DNA of 64,000 nt from Rhodospirillaceae bacterium (GCA_002737725.1 NSIP01000002.1:166028-230027), one strand, 5' to 3'; counted from the first letter of the stretch, positions 16,275 to 25,805 are shown. The notes: generated by a model from the letters alone, not told the origin. A program made the numbers and translations.

Positions 16275-17213
16275 ATGACATTCTCAGCGCAGGCCCCCAC
16301 CGTCGCGATCCTCCTCTGTACGAGGAATGGCGAGCGTTTTTTGCCCGCGCAGCTCGACTCTATTCAAGCGCAGACCCATAGCAACTGGACCGTCTGGGCG
16401 TCGGACGACGGCTCGACCGACGCCACCCGTGAGATTTTACAGACGTACCGCGCGGCTTGGGGAACTGAAAAAATGATGATTTTGAATGGCCCGGGCACTG
16501 GATCATCAGCCAATTTTCTCTCGCTGGCCTGCAATGGCGCAATCATTGCTGATTATTTTTCCTTTGCCGACCAGGACGACATTTGGGAGATCACAAAATT
16601 AGCCCGTGCGCTCACACATCTGGCGTCCGTTCCCCCAACAACGCCTGGGCTCTATCTTTCACGCACCTCTCTAATCGACGAAGAGGATCGCGAGTTGGGG
16701 CTTTCGCGATTGTTCACCAAGCCCCCGAGCTTCAGAAACGCCCTGGTCCAGAATATTGGTGGCGGCAATACAATGGTTTTTGATGCGGCCGCTCGTGATA
16801 TTTTGCTGAGCGCAGGCCCCAAGATTAAAGTCGTAGTCCACGATTGGTGGACCTATATGGCCGTGGCGGGCTGCGGTGGCATAGTGTTCAATGATGCCGT
16901 GCCGTCTTTGAAGTATCGCCAGCACAGCGACAATCAGATTGGATCGAACCAGGGCTTAGCGGCGCGTGTTTTTCGGGCCGGTCAGCTGCTTGAGGGTCGA
17001 TACCGCGACTGGGCCGATATCAATCTGAGGGCATTGCAGGTCATTGAAGCGCGCCTCACCCCTGAGAATCTTGAGACTTTGCGCGCTTTTCGTGTCGCCA
17101 GGACCTTACCTCTGATCCCACGGTTGATTGGGTTGTCCAGGTCTGGCATCACCCGCCAATCTTTCATCGACAACCTCGGCCTTTACCTGGCCGCTGCATT
17201 CAATAGGCTTTGA
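16275..17213 (+). CDS. Family 2 glycosyltransferase (rhamnosyltransferase-like)
   Basis: 312-residue inverting glycosyltransferase, GT-A fold, cytosolic face of the membrane. N-terminal VAILLCTRNGERFLPAQLDSI, the nucleotide-binding DDGS at 44-47 and the metal-site region FADQDDIW are all present. The 3' half resembles rhamnosyltransferases that extend O-antigen chains. It stops 4 bases before rfbB, so it is the first gene of the polysaccharide operon, and dTDP-L-rhamnose made by the next four genes is a likely donor (inference). Start ATG at 16275; no strong ribosome site. Confidence 0.87.
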   Translation: MTFSAQAPTVAILLCTRNGERFLPAQLDSIQAQTHSNWTVWASDDGSTDATREILQTYRAAWGTEKMMILNGPGTGSSANFLSLACNGAIIADYFSFADQDDIWEITKLARALTHLASVPPTTPGLYLSRTSLIDEEDRELGLSRLFTKPPSFRNALVQNIGGGNTMVFDAAARDILLSAGPKIKVVVHDWWTYMAVAGCGGIVFNDAVPSLKYRQHSDNQIGSNQGLAARVFRAGQLLEGRYRDWADINLRALQVIEARLTPENLETLRAFRVARTLPLIPRLIGLSRSGITRQSFIDNLGLYLAAAFNRL

Positions 17214-17217
17214 GCAG

Positions 17218-18276
17218 ATGACCATTTTTGTGACTGGCGGTGCTGGATTCATTGGCGCCAATTTCGTGATCGACTGGTTGGCGGCAGGTCACGAGCCCGT
17301 CGTGAACCTCGATAAGCTCACTTATGCGGGCAATCTTGAGAACTTGGTTTCACTCAAGGGCAATAAAAAACATGTATTTGTGCAGGGCGACATCTGCGAT
17401 CAGGGCTTGGTCGAGAAACTGCTCGCCGAACACCAGCCGCGGGCAGTGATTAACTTCGCTGCCGAGTCCCATGTTGATCGCTCCATTCACGCGCCCGAAG
17501 ATTTCATTCAGACGAATATTGTGGGCACGTTTCGGCTGCTCGAAGCCGTGCGCGCGCAGTTCGCGAAGATGAATGATGCGCAGAAGTCAGCGTTCCGCTT
17601 TCTCCATGTCTCGACAGACGAAGTCTATGGTTCACTATCGCTGACTGACCCTGCATTCGCAGAAACAAAACGCTACGAACCCAACAGCCCTTACTCGGCG
17701 TCGAAGGCGGCGTCCGATCATTTAGTGCGGGCGTATCATCATACCTATGGGCTGCCGGTTGTAACGACAAACTGTTCGAATAATTACGGCCCCTATCAGT
17801 TCCCTGAAAAGCTCATCCCGCTGATCATTCATAACGCGCTCGTGGGAAAGCCCTTGCCGATCTATGGCGATGGGCAGCAGATCCGTGACTGGCTCTATGT
17901 GGGTGATCATTGCAGCGCCATCCGTGCGGTGCTGGAGCGTGGTCGGCTGGGCGAGGTCTACAATATTGGTGGCGATAACGAACGCGCCAATCTCGATACA
18001 GTCAAAGCGCTGTGCGCGATCTTGGACATCGCAAGGCCGCGCAGCGATTGCAAGGCATACGCCGACCAAATGACCTTCGTGAATGATCGCCCCGGCCATG
18101 ATCGACGCTATGCGATCGATGCACGTAAGATCATCGCAGAGGTGGGCTGGCGGCCTGCTGAAACACCCGAGAGTGGTTTCCACAAGACCGTGAAGTGGTA
18201 CTTAGACAACGATGCCTGGGTTAAAAACGTCACGAGCGGAACCTATCGCAACTGGGTCGCGCAGCAATATCAGTGA
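17218..18276 (+). CDS. rfbB: dTDP-glucose 4,6-dehydratase
   Basis: Second step of dTDP-L-rhamnose synthesis: dTDP-glucose to dTDP-4-keto-6-deoxyglucose, with bound NAD. Extended SDR of 352 residues with GGAGFIG (7-13), the STDEVYG segment carrying the active-site Thr-Asp-Glu, and the catalytic YSASK. The NCSNNYGPYQFPEKLIPL block is diagnostic. Start at the ATG 4 bases after the glycosyltransferase stop. rfbD begins 10 bases downstream. Confidence 0.97.
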   Translation: MTIFVTGGAGFIGANFVIDWLAAGHEPVVNLDKLTYAGNLENLVSLKGNKKHVFVQGDICDQGLVEKLLAEHQPRAVINFAAESHVDRSIHAPEDFIQTNIVGTFRLLEAVRAQFAKMNDAQKSAFRFLHVSTDEVYGSLSLTDPAFAETKRYEPNSPYSASKAASDHLVRAYHHTYGLPVVTTNCSNNYGPYQFPEKLIPLIIHNALVGKPLPIYGDGQQIRDWLYVGDHCSAIRAVLERGRLGEVYNIGGDNERANLDTVKALCAILDIARPRSDCKAYADQMTFVNDRPGHDRRYAIDARKIIAEVGWRPAETPESGFHKTVKWYLDNDAWVKNVTSGTYRNWVAQQYQ

Positions 18277-18286
18277 AAGTTCTGCG

Positions 18287-19168
18287 ATGAAGATTCTTCT
18301 GCTGGGTGCCAAAGGCCAAGTCGGTTGGGAACTGCGCCGCGCCCTGTCATCAAAAGGCGACGTGATGGCGTGTGGTCGGTCTGAAGCCGATCTGTCGAAG
18401 CCCGATGATCTGCGCAGTATTTTAAAAACTGCAAAAGCCAATATTATTGTCAACGCTGCCGCATATACAGCCGTCGATAAAGCGGAAACCGAACACGACC
18501 TCGCCGAATGCATCAATCATGAGGCCGTGGCTATTTTGGCGGCCCACGCCAAGCAGTCTGATGCGCTCCTCATTCACTACTCTACTGATTACGTCTTCGA
18601 TGGCACAAAATCTGCGCCCTATGTCGAAACTGATCCGACAAACCCAATCAGCGTTTATGGCGCGACGAAGTTGCGCGGCGAAGAGGCAGTCAGCGTCAGT
18701 GGGTGCAATCACATTATTTTCCGCACGGGCTGGGTCTATGCGCCGCGCGGGCAAAACTTTGTTAAAACGATGCTGCGACTCGCTCAGGAGCGCGAGGAGT
18801 TGAGTGTGGTTGCTGACCAAATCGGCGCACCAACCAGCGCAGCCTTAATCGCGGAGGTCACGGCTCAGACTTTAAGTATGCCGGTGTTGTCAGGGATCTA
18901 CCACCTCACCGCCTCGGGCGAAACCAGCTGGCATCGCTTTGCTCAGGTCATCCTGGCAGAGGCACAAAAGCGCGGCCTATTGCTAAAAGCCGGGCCTGCC
19001 CATGTTAAAGCCATTGAGACGTCAGCCTACCCCACACCGGCCAAACGTCCTGCCAATTCCCGTTTGAATACAGATAAGCTAAGAACAGCCCTACGGCTGG
19101 CTTTGCCCGCCTGGGAAGAGCATGTACAGCGTGTCGTCGCGGCGCTGGTAACTGAGAGCAAGAAGTAA
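18287..19168 (+). CDS. rfbD: dTDP-4-dehydrorhamnose reductase
   Basis: Last step of dTDP-L-rhamnose synthesis, reducing dTDP-4-keto-rhamnose with NAD(P)H. 293 residues, with GAKGQVG near the N terminus, NAAAYTAVDKAE, STDYVFDG and the catalytic YGATK. The C-terminal YPTPAKRPANSRL block is typical. ATG at 18287, 10 bases after rfbB; rfbA starts 3 bases after its stop, so the four genes are one unit. Confidence 0.96.
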   Translation: MKILLLGAKGQVGWELRRALSSKGDVMACGRSEADLSKPDDLRSILKTAKANIIVNAAAYTAVDKAETEHDLAECINHEAVAILAAHAKQSDALLIHYSTDYVFDGTKSAPYVETDPTNPISVYGATKLRGEEAVSVSGCNHIIFRTGWVYAPRGQNFVKTMLRLAQEREELSVVADQIGAPTSAALIAEVTAQTLSMPVLSGIYHLTASGETSWHRFAQVILAEAQKRGLLLKAGPAHVKAIETSAYPTPAKRPANSRLNTDKLRTALRLALPAWEEHVQRVVAALVTESKK

Positions 19169-19171
19169 CCT

Positions 19172-20053
19172 ATGGTACGTAAAGGCATTATACTGGCGGG
19201 TGGCGCGGGAACGCGACTGCATCCGGCAACGTTGGCGGTCTCCAAGCAGTTGCTGCCTGTGTTCGATAAGCCGATGATCTATTATCCGCTTTCAACCTTG
19301 ATGCTGGCAGGCATCCGCGAAGTGTTGATTATCTCGACGCCCCAAGACACCCCAAGGTTTGAACAATTGCTCGGTACGGGTGCGCAATGGGGAATGAGTT
19401 TCACCTATGCCGTTCAACCTTCGCCCGATGGCTTGGCGCAGGCCTTTCTGATCGGTGAAAATTTTATTGGGAATGACCTGTCGGCACTCATCCTCGGCGA
19501 CAACATCTACTACGGCCATCAACTTCCCGAATTGCTGGATTCCGCTAACGCTCGCCAAGCTGGTTCCACGGTTTTCGCCTATCACGTGAATGACCCAGAG
19601 CGGTATGGCGTTGTCGAGTTTGATAGGGGCGGCAAAGCCATCAGTATTGAAGAAAAGCCACAAGCGCCCAAATCCAATTACGCGGTCACCGGGTTGTATT
19701 TCTACGACAAAGATGTCGTGAAGTTGGCCAAGCAACTCAAGCCGTCCAAGCGCGGGGAGTTAGAGATCACGGATCTCAATCGCCTCTATATGACCCAAGG
19801 CTCTTTGTCGGTTGAGATTATGGGGCGTGGGTATGCGTGGCTCGACACCGGAACGCATGAATCTTTGCTTGAGGCAGGCCAGTTCATCGCCACGCTCGAG
19901 CGCCGCCAGGGGCTCAAGGTTGCATGCCCCGAAGAAATCGCCTTTCGAAACCACTGGATCGACGCGGGCCAGTTGGAAAAACTCGGTCGGTCCTTGGTCA
20001 AAAATGAGTACGGTCAGTACTTGTTACGCCTGTTGGATGAGCGCTTGTTTTGA
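19172..20053 (+). CDS. rfbA: Glucose-1-phosphate thymidylyltransferase
   Basis: First step: glucose-1-phosphate plus dTTP to dTDP-glucose. 293 residues; [11 protein letters not shown] nucleotide loop at the start, then [18 protein letters not shown], the LGDNIYYG metal-binding aspartate region and the [19 protein letters not shown] block. Length and sequence are typical of RmlA, with inhibition by the pathway end product expected from the family. Its stop overlaps the rfbC start (TGATG), giving translational coupling. Confidence 0.97.
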   Translation: MVRKGIILAGGAGTRLHPATLAVSKQLLPVFDKPMIYYPLSTLMLAGIREVLIISTPQDTPRFEQLLGTGAQWGMSFTYAVQPSPDGLAQAFLIGENFIGNDLSALILGDNIYYGHQLPELLDSANARQAGSTVFAYHVNDPERYGVVEFDRGGKAISIEEKPQAPKSNYAVTGLYFYDKDVVKLAKQLKPSKRGELEITDLNRLYMTQGSLSVEIMGRGYAWLDTGTHESLLEAGQFIATLERRQGLKVACPEEIAFRNHWIDAGQLEKLGRSLVKNEYGQYLLRLLDERLF

Positions 20054-20598
20054 TGAACGTCACGCCATTTCATATTCCTGACGTGATGGTTCTTGAGCCA
20101 AAGGTTTTTGGTGATGAGCGAGGCCTTTTTTTCGAGAGCTTCAACCAAAGAACATTCTCTCACATCGTTGGAATACCCTCGGTTTTCGTTCAAGACAATC
20201 ATTCCAAATCAGTCAAGGGCGTTTTACGCGGTCTGCATTATCAGATCAAACAGCCGCAGGGAAAATTGGTGCGCGTTGTCGCGGGCGAGATTTTTGATGT
20301 TGCTGTCGATATCCGCAAAAGTTCGCCGACTTTTGGAAGGTGGGTCGCCGAGTGCTTGTCGGCCGAGAACAAAAAGCAAATGTGGGTGCCGGCCGGGTTT
20401 GCGCACGGTTTCTTAGTCACATCAGAGATCGCCGAGGTGCTTTATAAAACGACAGATTACTACGCTCCGGAGCACGAACGCTGCATCGCTTGGAATGACG
20501 CTGAGTTAGCAATCACCTGGCCCGACATCAAAGACATTTCACTGTCAGCAAAAGATAAGCAAGGTTTAGCCTTCAAGCTCGCCGAGGTTTTCGGCTGA
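20053..20598 (+). CDS. rfbC: dTDP-4-dehydrorhamnose 3,5-epimerase
   Basis: Third step: double epimerisation to dTDP-4-keto-L-rhamnose. 181 residues, cupin-fold dimer. The signature VLRGLHYQ carries the catalytic histidine region and the VPAGFAHGFLV strand is characteristic. The chosen ATG at 20053 overlaps the rfbA stop; an in-frame TTG one codon earlier is not favoured. It overlaps the exporter permease start in the same TGATG fashion. Confidence 0.96.
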   Translation: MNVTPFHIPDVMVLEPKVFGDERGLFFESFNQRTFSHIVGIPSVFVQDNHSKSVKGVLRGLHYQIKQPQGKLVRVVAGEIFDVAVDIRKSSPTFGRWVAECLSAENKKQMWVPAGFAHGFLVTSEIAEVLYKTTDYYAPEHERCIAWNDAELAITWPDIKDISLSAKDKQGLAFKLAEVFG

Positions 20599-21416
20599 TG
20601 GCTCATTTTTCCATCTCGCCGGTAGAAATGGTAGGAAGCCTGTGGCGCAACCGCGGCTTGGTGTCTCTCCTCATCGCTCGCGAGATTGCGGGGCGTTATC
20701 GCGGCTCGTTCTTGGGGCTGGTGTGGTCTTTTTTTCATCCACTCTTGATGCTCGCAGTCTACACGTTTGTCTTTAGCGTCGTTTTTCGGGCCCGCTGGGG
20801 CGGGGTCGAGGAGACGAGATTTGAATTCGCCCTCGTCTTGTTCGCGGGGCTGATGGTGTATTCGTTGTTTGCCGAATGCCTCAATCGTGCGCCGAACTTG
20901 ATTCTTAATAACATTAACTACGTCAAGAGGGTGGTGTTCCCGCTTGAAGTATTGCCATGGGTTGCGATGGGCGCCTCGCTGTTTCACATGGCTATTAGTT
21001 TTTTTGTTTGGTTTCTTGCCTACACGACTTTGTTTGGCGTGCCGCCTCTGACCGTCTTCTTGTTTCCTGTCGTTCTGATTCCACTCATCTTACTCACCCT
21101 GGGCCTCTCGTGGCTGTTGGCCTCGCTCGGGGTTTATCTCCGCGATGTTACGCAAGTGGTTGGCGTGTTGACATCGGTTTTGATGTTCTTGACGCCGATC
21201 TTTTATCCCCTCACGAGTCTTCCCCCAGAATTTCAATACTGGCTGTCATACAATCCGTTGACACCTTTAGTCGGTTTGGTGCGTGACGCGCTCATGTGGG
21301 GTCGGGCTCCGGATTGGCAATCATTTGGATTTTTCACGCTGGGGGCTTTGGCGGCGGCTTGGCTGGGCTTCGCCTGGTTTCAGAAGACGCGAAAAGGTTT
21401 CGCCGATGTCCTCTGA
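20598..21416 (+). CDS. wzm: Polysaccharide ABC exporter, permease subunit
   Basis: Inner-membrane half of an ABC-2 type exporter for undecaprenyl-linked O-antigen or teichoic-acid-like chains, 272 residues with six predicted helices. The family opening REIAGRYRGSFLGLVWSFFHPLL and the helix ending TPIFYPLTSLP are clear. ATG overlaps the rfbC stop. The ATP-binding gene starts within its last codons (11 bases overlap). With the rhamnose genes it places this locus in the ABC-dependent (not Wzx/Wzy) class of O-antigen assembly. Confidence 0.94.
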   Translation: MAHFSISPVEMVGSLWRNRGLVSLLIAREIAGRYRGSFLGLVWSFFHPLLMLAVYTFVFSVVFRARWGGVEETRFEFALVLFAGLMVYSLFAECLNRAPNLILNNINYVKRVVFPLEVLPWVAMGASLFHMAISFFVWFLAYTTLFGVPPLTVFLFPVVLIPLILLTLGLSWLLASLGVYLRDVTQVVGVLTSVLMFLTPIFYPLTSLPPEFQYWLSYNPLTPLVGLVRDALMWGRAPDWQSFGFFTLGALAAAWLGFAWFQKTRKGFADVL

Positions 21417-22599
21417 GATTGCCATTCAAGTTTCCAACATTTCGAAGTGCTACCAAATTTATGGCAAGCCGCATCATCGTTTGTTGCAATCCATTTTTCG
21501 TGGCTTTCGCAAATACTACAGAGACTTCTGGGCGCTGAAGGATGTGTCGCTTGAGGTCAGGCGCGGCGAGGTCTTGGGTATCATCGGCCGAAACGGTGCA
21601 GGAAAATCGACGCTCCTCCAAATCATTTGTGGAACCGTCACGCCGACGTCAGGAACAATTGCGGTCAATGGTCGTGTCGCTGCGTTGTTAGAACTGGGAG
21701 CGGGATTTAATCCGGAATTCACCGGCCGAGAGAACGTCTACCTTAATGCCTCGATCATGGGGATGACGACCTCTGAGACCAATGCTGTCTTCGACGACAT
21801 CGTCGCATTTTCTGAACTCGCAGATTTCATCAACGAGCCCGTTAAAACATACTCCAGCGGTATGTTTGTTCGGCTTGCGTTTGCGGTCGCCATTCACACA
21901 TCGCCGGACGTTTTAATTGTCGACGAAGCGCTGAGCGTGGGCGATGTCGCGTTTCGTAATAAGTGCATCAAGCGCGTTCAAGAGTTGCGAGCCAATGGCA
22001 CGACGATCTTGTTTGTCTCACATGACCTCAGCACATTGCAGTTGATTTGTGACCGTGCCATTTGGATTGAGAAGGGGTCGATCAAAGCAATGGGCGATCC
22101 CGTAGCGGTGAGCCAAAACTATCACGCAGCCATGATGGGTGAGACGGGCGTGACGGCGCAGCGCCCTTCGGTTCCTCAACAGCGGACTGATCAAGCCCGG
22201 TTCACCGCCTTTGGCCTGCGACGTGGTGAGGGGGTCATTTTCAATGCCGGACAGGACATTGAAATTAATTTCGAGTTGGAAGCTCTCAAAGCCTTGGAGC
22301 ATGCGGTTTTTGCAGTCAGCATCTATCGTGCCGATGGTGACTGGGTGATTGGCCAAACCAGCCGCGAGGCCGGCGTGGTCTGGAAGCCCATGGTGGCGGG
22401 GGCAACGACGCAAGGGCAATTAGTGCTGGAAAAAACATTTCTGGCTCCCGGCGATTATGCCGCAGCTTTTGGCGCTTACTCTGGCGACTTATCGATTTGC
22501 TATGCCTTGACGGAACTCAACGTACATTTTTCAGTTCGAACTGATTTTCCAACATGGGGTAAAATTCTTCATCCCGCGCGATGGGTGATCCATGACTGA
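21406..22599 (+). CDS. wzt: Polysaccharide ABC exporter, ATP-binding subunit with C-terminal carbohydrate-binding domain
   Basis: 397 residues. ATPase domain 1-245: Walker A GRNGAGKST (61-69), signature YSSGM (149-153), Walker B VLIVDEAL (169-176). The remaining ~140 residues form a beta-rich extension like the Wzt C-terminal domain that recognises the finished chain terminus before export; RASQ-type end-cap recognition is known for E. coli O9a Wzt. That domain implies a modified non-reducing end, yet no obvious terminator methyltransferase or kinase is in this operon. The ATG at 21406 overlaps wzm. Confidence 0.94.
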   Translation: MSSEIAIQVSNISKCYQIYGKPHHRLLQSIFRGFRKYYRDFWALKDVSLEVRRGEVLGIIGRNGAGKSTLLQIICGTVTPTSGTIAVNGRVAALLELGAGFNPEFTGRENVYLNASIMGMTTSETNAVFDDIVAFSELADFINEPVKTYSSGMFVRLAFAVAIHTSPDVLIVDEALSVGDVAFRNKCIKRVQELRANGTTILFVSHDLSTLQLICDRAIWIEKGSIKAMGDPVAVSQNYHAAMMGETGVTAQRPSVPQQRTDQARFTAFGLRRGEGVIFNAGQDIEINFELEALKALEHAVFAVSIYRADGDWVIGQTSREAGVVWKPMVAGATTQGQLVLEKTFLAPGDYAAAFGAYSGDLSICYALTELNVHFSVRTDFPTWGKILHPARWVIHD

Positions 22600-22651
22600 T
22601 CGGCCTGTATCTATAACGCTTGAGTTGCCGCGTCGTTTATAAATTTCGCGC

Positions 22652-23608
22652 TTAATTTTCGTTTGTAGGGCGGCTTCTCAGCCACGCGACAGTGCGCGCC
22701 AGGCCGTCTGCAAAAGACGTGCGCGGTTCCCAGCCCATCTCTGCTTTTGCCCGCGCAATAGACAATATGTTTCTCGGTACGTCGAACCCGCGAGCAGTGG
22801 CGTAGTTACGTTTGCTTTTCAAGCCGGTCGCCCGCTCGATCTCATCCAAGACCTCATTGAGGGTCAAGCCTGCCCCCGACCCAATGTTAAAAACGCGTGC
22901 AGGGCCATTGTGCGCCCCTGCACGTAACAGCGCTTGTATGACATCGCCGATATAAACGTAATCACGAATGGTTGTTCCATCACCCCAAATGTCAACGGTC
23001 TCACCGCGCAGCACTTTGCCCAGAAAAATGGCTATCGCGCCCTGCAGCGCCAGTGTGCGTTGACGTTCGCCATACGGGTTCGAAACACGCAAAATGGTGT
23101 AATCGAGTTTGTGAAGATCAAAAAATAAATGCAGGTATTTTTCGATTGCCAGTTTGGTGATGCCGTAAGAACTTATGGGATCGGTGGGATGGTTTTCATC
23201 TACAGGGACGGTTTTGGGAATGCCATAGACCGTGCCACCCGAAGACACGAACACGACTTTCTTGACACCCAGTCGAACAGCATGAGTCAGCAGCCGCAGC
23301 GTGCCCAAAACATTTGTTTCTACATCGAACAACGGATCTGCGTTGGAGGACTTCGGCAGTGTCGTCGAGACGAGGTGATAACAGATATCACATCCTTCCA
23401 AAGCTTGGCGCACATCTGTCTCGCTCGTGGAATCGCCATCAAACCATTCGACCTTGCTTATGATCGCGGGCTCGCTCAATGGGGTCAGGTTAGGGCGGTC
23501 GAGCACTCGCACGGACTGCCCGGCGGCCACCAGCGCATCGACCAGGTGGGAACCAATAAAGCCCTTACCGCCAAGGACGAGGCTCTTTTGAGGGGTGGGT
23601 TCTGTCAT
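22652..23608 (-). CDS. NAD-dependent nucleotide-sugar epimerase/dehydratase
   Basis: Extended SDR, 318 residues, cytosolic. GGKGFIGSHL near the N terminus, FVSSGGTVYG and the catalytic YGITK pair, and RVSNPYGERQ follow the UDP-glucose 4-epimerase family pattern. It probably makes a second nucleotide sugar for the neighbouring polysaccharide, but lies on the opposite strand, converging with wzt. The ATG at 23608 is chosen because upstream frame sequence has no Rossmann similarity. Galactose or uronic-acid specificity cannot be told. Confidence 0.9.
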   Translation of the reverse strand: MTEPTPQKSLVLGGKGFIGSHLVDALVAAGQSVRVLDRPNLTPLSEPAIISKVEWFDGDSTSETDVRQALEGCDICYHLVSTTLPKSSNADPLFDVETNVLGTLRLLTHAVRLGVKKVVFVSSGGTVYGIPKTVPVDENHPTDPISSYGITKLAIEKYLHLFFDLHKLDYTILRVSNPYGERQRTLALQGAIAIFLGKVLRGETVDIWGDGTTIRDYVYIGDVIQALLRAGAHNGPARVFNIGSGAGLTLNEVLDEIERATGLKSKRNYATARGFDVPRNILSIARAKAEMGWEPRTSFADGLARTVAWLRSRPTNEN

Positions 23609-23958
23609 CTGCTGAAGGAAGGCTTCTGAACTGTTTCGAATTCGCACTACAGTTATCACTCCAGTGTCTTAAGGCCAAAGCGCTTTCTGGCCCTAAGGCC
23701 CCTCTTGCCCATTCTCAACGCGCGCAAAGGCAGCCTATAATTCGCATGAGAAGCCTCGCCCTGGTTGCTCGGCGAAAGGCAGAATTTCATGTCACGCAAA
23801 ATGACCATTCACAACACGGCTATAGCGCTTGCTGAGCCTGGCTTCTAAGGCCTGGGCGGTGGTGCCACCCACTGGACAGTTCAGTACGATCAGGCGCGGC
23901 AAACGTTACCGTATGGTAAGAATATGGCCATGCTGTATTCACGAAGCGGAGGTTTGAG
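23609..23958. other. Divergent 350-base intergenic region with hairpin and promoter-like site
   Basis: Between the epimerase (minus) and the cytochrome fusion (plus). It holds a stem CTTAAGGCCA / TGGCCCTAAG (23668-23697, one mismatch, loop AAGCGCTTTC) and a perfect TATAAT at 23736. No credible gene: the longest plus-strand frame inside is 19 codons. Confidence 0.6.
23712..23741 (+). promoter_or_regulatory. Possible sigma-70 promoter for the cytochrome/GLUG operon
   Basis: TTCTCA (4 of 6) at 23712-23717, 18-base spacer, then perfect TATAAT at 23736-23741. It would leave a leader of about 210 bases before the ATG at 23959. The hairpin at 23668-23697 lies just upstream. The weak -35 makes this tentative. 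Confidence 0.35.
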
Positions 23959-25785
23959 ATGGCGTATCGACAGAATCTGGTAATGGCTGTGGCGCTCGTG
24001 TTTGTCGGGCCATCGATTGCGCTTGCCAAAGGCAATGTAGAGCAAGGCCGCGCTATCGCAATCGAGTGTTTTGCCTGTCACGGCAAAGACGGCAACGCGC
24101 CGTCGACCAGCAATCCTAAAATCGGCGGCCAACACGAGCGCTATCTTGTTTTGTCGTTGAAGGAATACAAAAATGGCGGGCGCAAAGAATCGCTCATGCG
24201 CGGTGCCGTTTTGAAAATGACCGATCAAGAGATCGAAGATGTCGCGGCTTATTACGCGGCCCAGAAAAACTTTGCCGAAGCGCCCGCACCCAAGCCCGGC
24301 TCTGCGGCGGCAGCCAAGGCGGCGGCAGACAAGGCGGCTGCGCCTGCCGGCCCGGCGCCGACCGGACCTGGTGCATTTCGCGTCGATAAAGTTGAACGTA
24401 AGGCGACATTCGTGGCGCTCCTCGCCCAAGCCGTCGAAGCCAGCAAAGCGGCCAAGCCCCTCAAGTCCGATGCATGCCCAAAAGTCGACGCGTCGCTTGC
24501 GACCAAAGATTCTGATAGCGATGGGGTCGCTGATGCCTTTGATGCAGCCCCTGAGAATGCAGCAGAATTTGCGCGCGACGCAAACGGTGATGGGCGTTTT
24601 GAGATTTGCAGCATTCAACAGCTGCAAGCAATCGTATCCATGGGGGTTGGCGATGGCAAAAAAACCAGCCTGACGCCAGACGACCGATTGAAGCGAAATT
24701 ATGAACTCGCGCGCGACATTGACGCCGCACCGCTCGACAATTTTGTACCGATCGGCAGTTGTGGCCCGGACGACAACTGCATGATGGCGCGTGGCAAGTA
24801 TGGTTTCATGGGTGTTTTCGATGGGCGCAATCATGTCATCCGCAATCTCAAGATTTCACTGCCGCAGCGCGGTGGCGTTGGTTTATTTGGCGTGCTTGGT
24901 GAAACTGGGGTTGTCATGAACCTCAGCGTCGAGAACGCGTCCATCGAAGGCCGCTCTGGCACGGGCATCATGGTCGGGGCGAACATGGGCACGGTCTATA
25001 AAACCCATGCCAAGGGTACCGTGAAGGCAGGGCTCGCCGTCGGGGGCTCAGTTGGTGGAAACTCTGGTCTCGTGGCCATGAGTACAGCCGAAGGCGGTGT
25101 TACCGCTCAGCAGGCTGCGGGCGGTCTGGTGGGTGACATGACCGGCGGTGTTGTCAGTTCATCGGCTGATGTTACTGTCTCGGGCAATCGAGCTCTTGGC
25201 GGGCTTGTGGGCTTAAGTACCTTTGGCATGGTCTTTGATAGTTCGGCCTCCGGCCCTGTAAAGGGCACCAGCGACTTAGGTGGGCTCGTGGGCATGAACA
25301 CCGATGGCACAGTGAACAATAGCTTTTCGACAGCGAGCGTGATCGGCGAGACCAGCAATATTGGCGGTCTTGTGGGCTTCAATTCGCTGAGTGTGGTGCG
25401 CAATAGTTACGCCACCGGCGCAGTAAGTGGGGCTGACACTGTTGGTGGCTTGGTGGGTCGCAACAACGGAGTGATCCGGCGAAGCTATGCCGCCGCTTCA
25501 GTGAAGGGCGAAAGCAATTCTGGTTCGCTTGTCGGGATCACGGTTGATGGTGAAGAGAAGTCAAGCTTTGCGCCTGGTGCGCCAGCAGATTTAAAAACTC
25601 TTGAAGCCGAGAAATCAGGCTGGGCACCCAAGGTTAATATCTCTCATGATATGCTAGACTTCTATTGCGACCGTAATTTCAGTGGCGCGATCGAGCCGAG
25701 CGAACGAACCGCACAAAACTATATTTGGAAATTTGATAAATCTGCCATGCCACCAAGCTTACGCTGTGGCGTGAGCGCGAATTAA
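23959..25785 (+). CDS. Exported cytochrome c / calcium-repeat / GLUG-repeat fusion protein
   Basis: 608 residues with an unusual domain order. Signal peptide 1-23 (ending ALA). A class I cytochrome c of the c553 type covers about 25-104, with heme motif CFACH (C37, C40, H41) and a probable axial methionine at M87 or M80. An Ala/Pro-rich linker spans about 107-137. Near 190-220 comes a thrombospondin type-3-like acidic stretch (DSDSDGVADAFDAAP... DANGDG). The rest, to about 530, holds roughly six GLUG motifs of the form GGLVGxNxGxVxxSxA, a beta-solenoid-forming repeat known from large bacterial surface proteins. ATG start after GGAGG. Likely an electron-carrying surface or periplasmic adhesin-like protein; partner unknown. 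The Tat beta-propeller gene follows 20 bases later. Confidence 0.85.
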   Translation: MAYRQNLVMAVALVFVGPSIALAKGNVEQGRAIAIECFACHGKDGNAPSTSNPKIGGQHERYLVLSLKEYKNGGRKESLMRGAVLKMTDQEIEDVAAYYAAQKNFAEAPAPKPGSAAAAKAAADKAAAPAGPAPTGPGAFRVDKVERKATFVALLAQAVEASKAAKPLKSDACPKVDASLATKDSDSDGVADAFDAAPENAAEFARDANGDGRFEICSIQQLQAIVSMGVGDGKKTSLTPDDRLKRNYELARDIDAAPLDNFVPIGSCGPDDNCMMARGKYGFMGVFDGRNHVIRNLKISLPQRGGVGLFGVLGETGVVMNLSVENASIEGRSGTGIMVGANMGTVYKTHAKGTVKAGLAVGGSVGGNSGLVAMSTAEGGVTAQQAAGGLVGDMTGGVVSSSADVTVSGNRALGGLVGLSTFGMVFDSSASGPVKGTSDLGGLVGMNTDGTVNNSFSTASVIGETSNIGGLVGFNSLSVVRNSYATGAVSGADTVGGLVGRNNGVIRRSYAAASVKGESNSGSLVGITVDGEEKSSFAPGAPADLKTLEAEKSGWAPKVNISHDMLDFYCDRNFSGAIEPSERTAQNYIWKFDKSAMPPSLRCGVSAN

Positions 25786-25805
25786 TCTTTTTGGAGGAAA
25801 CATCA

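Noticed and set aside
23789..23848. 19-codon frame upstream of the cytochrome fusion
   Set aside because: No ribosome site, no conserved residues; typical of random sequence.
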